DNA of 5,797 nucleotides from contig CAMNLO010000118.1 in NCBI GenBank assembly GCA_946543095.1, positions 1 through 5,797 of the forward strand. Reading direction: 5' to 3'. The notes beneath the pieces are model-generated. The model worked only from the letters and a program-made list of their open reading frames with translations, did not search any database and was not told where the DNA came from. Shown piece by piece: positions 1 to 3,849 of the stretch. The stretch's first letter is position 1. Every line of letters begins with the position of its first letter. The stretch is from an uncultured bacterium. Lineage in GTDB: Bacteria; Bacillota; Clostridia; Lachnospirales; Lachnospiraceae. The translations under genes and the position numbers were made by a program.

Positions 1-28
1 GTTCCAATGCTTCCAACTGATTAGACAT
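1..28 (-). CDS. 5' end of an unidentified gene (partial, leaves the window)
   Basis: An ATG on the minus strand (28-26) is preceded by AAGGA (34-38) at 5 nt spacing and opens a frame reading MSNQLEALE to the window edge. Only nine residues are visible, so no family can be assigned. It lies 50 nt after the stop of the methyltransferase gene, on the same strand and with no hairpin terminator between them, so it is probably co-transcribed with it. The ribosome site and clean spacing are the only support. Confidence 0.5.
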
Positions 29-78
29 AATGATCCTTTCCGCGTGGCAACGCTTTCGATATGAGTATACTGAACAGT

Positions 79-1419
79 TTAACAGATGACTTCTTTTCTG
101 AGTCCCCTGGGATAATGATTCTGGATCCGGCTTTCGGTAAGCTTCCCGAAGCCCAGGGAGAAACCACCGCAGGTCATGAGGACAAAGCCCTTCTTCGGAA
201 GATTCTCCGGTGGATTGCTCAGGCTGCTTAAGGAAATGGCCTCCCCTCTCACGAACCGCACTCCTTCCTCCCCGGACAGGCTGATGGAACAGGAGGTCTC
301 ATGGGGCTTTAATGCAAGGGCGAGGGAATGGGCAGGCTCAAACCTGTCTTTTTTCATTGTGCCGAGGACCAGACCCGGCCGGAGCACCTTCAGCCTGTCA
401 ATGGACGGCGCAGAGCCCGGCAGCAGGCAATACTGCTCCTTATAAAGCACCAGCTTCCCGCTGTCTAAAGCCCCGGAAAGCCCGGGGGCAAGCTTCATTA
501 CAGCCTCCCGGACCTCTGCCTCTGTCCCCTTCAGTGTTTTCCTTTGCTCGGCGTAAAAGGGCATGGCAGCAGGGCTTCCGTCTCTTACCAGCTTTGCTCC
601 GAAATGCCCCTCCCCTGCGGAACGGTGGGGAAACAGCCGCAGGGTCTTTTCCAGGTGAAAATCAGGATGACGGCTCAGGAATGCTTCTATCTGCTCCTCA
701 TTCTCCCTTTTGTTGAAGGTGCAGGTGGAATAAACGAGGACTCCTCCGGACCTCACTGTTTTTGCCGCCCGGTCCAGGATCTCGCTCTGCCTTGCAATGC
801 AGCGTTCCACATTTTCCGGAGACCATTCACTGATGGCCTCCGGATTTTTCCGGAACATTCCCTCCCCGGAACAGGGGGCATCGCACAGCACCTTGTCAAA
901 ATACACCGGGAAGCGCTCTGCCAGGGATTCCGGTTCTTCATTGCACACTATGCAATTGCGAGTCCCCATCCTTTCCAGGTTGGAAGAAAGGATCTTTGCC
1001 CGCTCCCTGTGGATCTCGTTGGAGACAAGAAGCCCTTCTCCCTGCAGTTCTCCCGCGATCTGGGTGCTTTTGCCCCCCGGCGCGGCGCAAAGGTCCAGAA
1101 CTCTTTCGCCGGGCCTGATCTCCATGAGGGGAACGATCCGCATGGCATCCGGATCCTGGAGATAATATGCTCCCGCTTCGTGGAGTACATGCTTTCCGGG
1201 CCTGGTATCCGGATCATAGAGAAAGCCCCAGGGCAGCTCAGGGATGGGGGTAAGGTGAAAGGGAAGGCTGTCCGGATCCCTGTCCTTCTCCCATTTCAGG
1301 GGATTGATCCTGAGGCCCGGGCTTTTCTGACTGCCAAGGCTTTTCAGAAAGTCCCGGTATTCCTCTTCTGTTTCCAGAAGGGAACGCATGGATTGCAAAA
1401 ACTCTTTCGGATATTCCAT
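79..1419 (-). CDS. rsmF: RsmF/RsmB-like (NOL1/NOP2/Sun family) 16S rRNA cytosine-C5 methyltransferase
   Basis: A cytoplasmic S-adenosylmethionine-dependent enzyme expected to make 5-methylcytosine in 16S rRNA. Counting from the chosen start (446 residues), the SAM-binding motif DLCAAPGGKS is at about 109-118. The motif IV block PCSGEGMFRK begins at about 182 and holds one conserved Cys. The motif VI block STCTF, near 231-235, holds the catalytic Cys. Both cysteines of the m5C methyltransferase mechanism are therefore present. The N-terminal part (FLKSLGSQKSPGLRINPLKW) matches the usual RNA-recognition segment. The C-terminal 150 or so residues look like the PUA-like RNA-binding region of RsmF proteins. 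An upstream in-frame ATG at 1437 sits directly on the U-tract of the rplT terminator with no ribosome site, so I prefer ATG 1419, which has GAAAGG 4 nt upstream. The exact target base (C1407 in E. coli; several cytosines in Thermus) cannot be read from sequence. Confidence 0.9.
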   Translation of the reverse strand: MEYPKEFLQSMRSLLETEEEYRDFLKSLGSQKSPGLRINPLKWEKDRDPDSLPFHLTPIPELPWGFLYDPDTRPGKHVLHEAGAYYLQDPDAMRIVPLMEIRPGERVLDLCAAPGGKSTQIAGELQGEGLLVSNEIHRERAKILSSNLERMGTRNCIVCNEEPESLAERFPVYFDKVLCDAPCSGEGMFRKNPEAISEWSPENVERCIARQSEILDRAAKTVRSGGVLVYSTCTFNKRENEEQIEAFLSRHPDFHLEKTLRLFPHRSAGEGHFGAKLVRDGSPAAMPFYAEQRKTLKGTEAEVREAVMKLAPGLSGALDSGKLVLYKEQYCLLPGSAPSIDRLKVLRPGLVLGTMKKDRFEPAHSLALALKPHETSCSISLSGEEGVRFVRGEAISLSSLSNPPENLPKKGFVLMTCGGFSLGFGKLTESRIQNHYPRGLRKEVIC

Positions 1420-1437
1420 GATACCTTTCGCTGTCAT

Positions 1438-1473
1438 AAAAAAGCTTCGGAACCATTGGAACCGAAGCTTTTT
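1438..1473 (-). terminator. Rho-independent terminator after rplT (works in both orientations)
   Basis: The arms AAGCTTCGG (1442-1450) and CCGAAGCTT (1462-1470) form a 9-bp stem. A short inner CC/GG pairing and an AAT loop may extend it. On the minus strand the stem is followed by a run of six T (1443-1438), giving a classic terminator 15 nt after the rplT stop. The plus-strand side also has a T run (1469-1473), so it could stop transcription in either direction. The minus-strand U-tract ends exactly at an ATG in the methyltransferase frame. Confidence 0.9.
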
Positions 1474-1488
1474 GCTTTCCGCTTATCT

Positions 1489-1845
1489 TTATGACAGGCT
1501 TGCCTTTGCAAGCTCCGCAAGGCTTGTGAAGCCGGCTGCATCATTCACTGCCATTTCCGAAAGCATCTTGCGGTTGATATCGATCCCTGCTTTCTTTAAG
1601 CCGTTCATGAATCTGCTATAGTTTAAGCCATTCAGCCTTGCCGCTGCGTTGATCCGGGCGATCCAAAGCTGTCTGAACTGGCGCTTCTTCTGCTTTCTGC
1701 CTTCATAGGCATTTGCCAGCGCCCTCATGACGGTCTGCTTGGCTACACGATACTGCTTGGATCTTGCTCCGCGATAACCCTTGGCAAGCTTTAAGACTCT
1801 GTTATGCTTCTTCTTTGCGTTTAATCCGCCCTTGATTCTGGCCAT
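1489..1845 (-). CDS. rplT: 50S ribosomal protein L20
   Basis: A 118-residue protein of the exact usual L20 length. It opens with the family signature [24 protein letters not shown] and contains the block [22 protein letters not shown]20 binds 23S rRNA and is needed early in 50S assembly. In Firmicutes and E. coli it also represses its own operon by binding the mRNA leader. The start ATG (1845-1843) is preceded by a strong AAGGAGGAG-type site within 1851-1860. It is the last gene of infC-rpmI-rplT, 35 nt after rpmI, and is followed by a strong terminator. Nothing unusual is seen in the coding sequence. Confidence 0.98.
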   Translation of the reverse strand: MARIKGGLNAKKKHNRVLKLAKGYRGARSKQYRVAKQTVMRALANAYEGRKQKKRQFRQLWIARINAAARLNGLNYSRFMNGLKKAGIDINRKMLSEMAVNDAAGFTSLAELAKASLS

Positions 1846-1880
1846 TCTTCACTCCTCCTTATCCTCTGTCCTCTTCCGCG

Positions 1881-2078
1881 TCAAATGTAGGGCAGGATCT
1901 TCTTCATATTCTTTACATTCGTCGCATCCGTCATCACTGCATGACGAAGTTCTCTCTTCTTCTTCGTGGTCTTCTTGGTTAAGATATGGCGCTTATAAGC
2001 CTTATTCCTCTTCAGCTTTCCTGTCCCCGTGATCTTGAACCGCTTTGCGGCCGCACGGCTGGTCTTCATCTTTGGCAT
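1881..2078 (-). CDS. rpmI: 50S ribosomal protein L35
   Basis: A 65-residue, very basic protein of standard L35 length. It opens [24 protein letters not shown] and carries the typical [11 protein letters not shown] block. L35 is a small structural protein of the large ribosomal subunit. AGGAGG lies at 2087-2092, 8 nt before the ATG (2078-2076), inside the 16-nt gap after infC, which suggests tight co-translation with IF-3. It stops with TGA at 1883-1881. The middle position in the conserved infC-rpmI-rplT cluster supports the call. Confidence 0.98.
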   Translation of the reverse strand: MPKMKTSRAAAKRFKITGTGKLKRNKAYKRHILTKKTTKKKRELRHAVMTDATNVKNMKKILPYI

Positions 2079-2094
2079 GTCCTTTTCCTCCTGC

Positions 2095-2601
2095 TTATGA
2101 TTTTTTTGCCAGGAACATTGTCATGCTCCGGCCTTCCATTTTCGGCGCCTTTTCCACATTTGCGATATCCGCCAGATTCACGGCGAAATCGTCCAGGATA
2201 TGGCGATAGTCATTGACATGGGCCATTTCCCTGCCCCGGAATCTGAGGGTGACCTTCACCTTATCTCCCTTTGCCAGAAACTTTCTGGCGTTGGAAGCCT
2301 TGGTGTTCAGATCATTGGTATCGATATTGGGAGAAAGCCTGATCTCCTTCAATTCGATGGTGTGCTGCTTGCGTCTGGCCTCCTTTTCCTTTCTGCTCTG
2401 CTCGTAACGGAATTTTCCGTAATCCACGAGCTTGCAGACCGGAGGCTTGGCCTGAGGGGCGATGCGGACCAGATCCACCTCCGCTTCCTCCGCCAGATGC
2501 ATCGCATCCCTTGGAGACATAATGCCCAGCTGTTCACCGTTTACGCCGATGACGCGGACCTCTCTGTCCCTGATCTGTTCATTGATTAATACGTCGCTGA
2601 T
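2095..2601 (-). CDS. infC: Translation initiation factor IF-3, non-canonical AUC start
   Basis: IF-3 binds the 30S subunit, prevents premature 50S joining and rejects wrong start codons and initiator tRNAs. The product from the chosen start is 168 residues, within the normal range. The N-domain opens [18 protein letters not shown] and includes [18 protein letters not shown]. The basic linker KEKEARRKQ and the C-domain ([27 protein letters not shown], then [13 protein letters not shown]) follow in order. The start is taken as ATC at 2601-2599 because GGAGGT (2608-2613) lies exactly 6 nt upstream and the family alignment begins here. The only in-frame ATG (2670) lies at the foot of the leader terminator hairpin and would add 23 non-homologous residues. 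No ATG, GTG or TTG lies between the two. infC genes are known for AUU-type starts that let IF-3 repress its own synthesis; AUC fits the same logic. Confidence 0.93.
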   Translation of the reverse strand: MSDVLINEQIRDREVRVIGVNGEQLGIMSPRDAMHLAEEAEVDLVRIAPQAKPPVCKLVDYGKFRYEQSRKEKEARRKQHTIELKEIRLSPNIDTNDLNTKASNARKFLAKGDKVKVTLRFRGREMAHVNDYRHILDDFAVNLADIANVEKAPKMEGRSMTMFLAKKS

Positions 2602-2607
2602 GGTGGC

Positions 2608-2613
2608 ACCTCC
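2608..2613 (-). promoter_or_regulatory. Ribosome binding site that fixes the infC start
   Basis: GGAGGT on the minus strand is fully complementary to the 16S rRNA tail and ends 6 nt before the ATC at 2601. Its strength and spacing are the main reason for choosing an AUC start over the upstream ATG at 2670. A strong Shine-Dalgarno paired with a weak start codon is the usual set-up for IF-3 autoregulation. Confidence 0.85.
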
Positions 2614-2642
2614 AAAATGTGCAATGAAAATGAATATGGAAT

Positions 2643-2666
2643 AAAAAAAGCTCCTTGCAGAGCTTT
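2643..2666 (-). terminator. Attenuator terminator in the infC leader
   Basis: On the minus strand, AAAGCTC (2666-2660) and GAGCTTT (2653-2647) form a 7-bp stem around the loop TGCAAG. Counting the end of the 3' arm, the T run is seven bases (2649-2643). This is a standard intrinsic terminator about 42 nt upstream of the infC start codon and about 95 nt after the predicted transcription start. Its 5' arm overlaps AAGCTCTGC (2665-2657), which is the perfect complement of a segment earlier in the leader, as expected of a regulated attenuator. Confidence 0.88.
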
Positions 2667-2767
2667 CCATCAGCGCATAAAATGAAGATATGGCTGTGAT
2701 CTCTTAACCACTGAAGCAATTCGCCGCAGGGTGAGAGCGGAAGCTCTGCTTTGTTTCACAGTGCTGT

Positions 2768-2796
2768 ATTGTAAACATGTTTCCCACTTATGTCAA
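2768..2796 (-). promoter_or_regulatory. Sigma-A promoter of infC-rpmI-rplT
   Basis: On the minus strand a perfect -35 box TTGACA (2796-2791) is followed after exactly 17 nt by TACAAT (2773-2768), a five-of-six match to TATAAT. Transcription should begin near 2761, giving a leader of about 160 nt before infC. The strength fits a ribosomal protein operon whose output is then limited by the leader attenuator. Confidence 0.9.
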
Positions 2797-2804
2797 GTGT
2801 TTTC

Positions 2805-2834
2805 TTGCGCGGGATCATTTCTTCGGAGTATGAT
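2805..2834 (+). promoter_or_regulatory. Possible weak promoter for the plus-strand frame
   Basis: TTGCGC (2805-2810) is followed after 18 nt by TATGAT (2829-2834). The -10 box matches five of six consensus bases but the -35 box only three. It points towards the frame starting at 3010, and its -35 lies 8 nt from the -35 of the divergent infC promoter. The leader would be about 170 nt. This is the best candidate found in the 2797-3009 region, but it is not strong. Confidence 0.35.
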
Positions 2835-2950
2835 ACAATACAGTTCCGGTCATTTCGTTACGCAATATTTATTGAGGGAAACCCGAAAGAATACGCAGAT
2901 GCGCCTTTCTTTCATACGAAAATCGGTGCCGGGCCCGATTTCGATGGCGT

Positions 2951-2971
2951 AAGCGGATCCCGGATCCGCTT
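2951..2971. repeat. Perfect 21-bp palindrome upstream of the plus-strand frame
   Basis: The arms AAGCGGATCC (2951-2960) and GGATCCGCTT (2962-2971) are perfect inverted copies around a single C. It ends 38 nt before the chosen start at 3010. It could be a dimeric repressor operator, or an RNA hairpin in the leader with a loop of a few bases. No T run follows, so it is not an intrinsic terminator. The rest of 2835-2997 shows no convincing gene or signal. Confidence 0.55.
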
Positions 2972-2999
2972 CGCCGGCCTTGCACAAAGCGCCCGGCAT

Positions 3000-3004
3000 G
3001 GAGG
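3000..3004 (+). promoter_or_regulatory. Ribosome binding site deciding the start at 3010
   Basis: GGAGG (3000-3004) is followed by a 5-nt spacer and ATG at 3010. An in-frame ATG at 2998 overlaps this site and has no ribosome site of its own. The frame is closed by TAA at 2950-2952, so only these two ATG codons are likely starts, and 3010 is preferred. Confidence 0.75.
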
Positions 3005-3009
3005 AAAAC

Positions 3010-3849
3010 ATGAATCTGCAGCAGGAAGTATTCCAGACCTACAAACAGGAAATTGAAGCCCACAGGGAGGAAAACCGGGCGGGAGCTATAGCTTTAAAGG
3101 ACAATATGTTCCGCTCTCCTCTTTACTTTAAGGACCGCTACACCTCCAAGACCCTTCAGATCCCGAAGGTGTACTCAGAGGAAACGGCGGAGGCCTTCAA
3201 AAGCATCTGCAGCATGACCCACCGCATATTCGAAAAGGTGATCCGGGAATACTTGGCCCATGCGGATTACAGGGCTCTCTTCCCCTTCAGCAAAGAGCTG
3301 GAGGAGCTGATCCTCACCCCCATCGGATATGATGCCCTGCTTCCCATGGCCCGTTTTGATATCTTCTATCACGAGGACACCGGGGACTTCTATTTCTGCG
3401 AAATCAATACCGACGGCACCAGCGCAATGAATGAAGACTACTACCAGGGGAAGCTGATCCTGGACAATCCCGCCCACCAGAGGGTGATCCGAAAATACCG
3501 TCTGAGGCAGTTCGAGCTCTTCGACAGCTGGGTGAACACCTTTTTACAGCTCTATTCCACCTATGAGAGAAAGGTGAAACATCCGAATATCGCCATCATG
3601 GATTTTCTGGATCAGGGAACCTACCGGGAATTCCAGGAATTCTGTTATCGTTTTCAAAAGGCGGGGTGCTTCTGTGAGATCTGCGACATCCGCTCCTTAA
3701 GCTACCGGGATGGCGTATTGTACTCCGATAAGGGAAACCGGATCGATGCCATCTACCGCCGGGCCGTGACCAGCGATATCATGAAGCACACGAAAGAGAC
3801 TGCTCCCCTTCTGCAGGCCGTAAGGGAGCAGAAGGTCTTTATGGCAGGC
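3010..3849 (+). other. Segment 1: glutathionylspermidine-synthase-like protein lacking its C-terminus
   Basis: About 280 residues, opening MNLQQEVFQTYKQEIEAHRE. The key block is CEINTDGTSAMNED, whose residues 131-143 correspond to the acidic/Asn metal- and substrate-binding region of GSP_synth proteins (an E-x-N followed by D/E residues). Before it are FDIFYHEDTGDFYF and a PIGYDALLPMARFD stretch typical of the clostridial members. In E. coli the enzyme joins glutathione to spermidine with ATP. Clostridial members are annotated by similarity only, and their substrates are unknown. The segment ends after FMAGS, where the homology I recognise stops. The downstream ATP-grasp region with its ATP-binding Lys and Gly-rich loop is missing, so the product as written should not be catalytically competent. 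Family assignment is fairly sure, function is not. Confidence 0.75.

Larger units (their letters stand above)
2602..2761 (-). promoter_or_regulatory. L20-type leader (attenuator) of the infC-rpmI-rplT operon
   Basis: This is the untranslated leader between the predicted transcription start (near 2761) and infC. A local hairpin pairs AGAGC (2747-2743) with GCTCT (2738-2734). The segment GCAGAGCTT (2749-2741) can instead pair over 9 nt with AAGCTCTGC (2665-2657), the 5' arm of the terminator, giving mutually exclusive folds. Between them, TCTCACC (2736-2730) faces GGTTAAGAGAT (2709-2699). This resembles the conserved core of the Firmicute L20 leader, where bound L20 promotes termination. Assignment to that RNA family and binding of L20 are inferred from operon context and from this layout. 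Confidence 0.75.

Noticed and set aside
122..1280. Repeated CCGGATC / GGATCC words within the methyltransferase gene and near 2951
   Set aside because: Within the gene several are explained by Asp-Pro and Asp-Pro-Asp codons in one frame. They are not regularly spaced and do not form a repeat family.
1420..1437. Methyltransferase start at the first ATG (1437)
   Set aside because: It directly follows the terminator U-tract and has no Shine-Dalgarno. ATG 1419 has GAAAGG upstream. The difference is only six residues, so this is a preference and not a certainty.
544..1494. Long plus-strand open frame of 316 codons
   Set aside because: It is antisense to the clearly recognised methyltransferase and the rplT end, and its translation shows no family pattern.
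2602..2670. N-terminal extension of IF-3 from the ATG at 2670
   Set aside because: The ATG is at the foot of a terminator hairpin with its U-tract, has no ribosome site, and the 23 extra residues do not resemble IF-3. The ATC at 2601 has an ideal ribosome site.
2998..3009. Start of the plus-strand protein at ATG 2998
   Set aside because: This ATG overlaps the GGAGG that serves ATG 3010 and has no ribosome site itself.
2790..3056. Plus-strand frame of 88 codons across the region before 3010
   Set aside because: No ribosome site, no recognisable family, and it overlaps the promoter region and the better-supported start at 3010.
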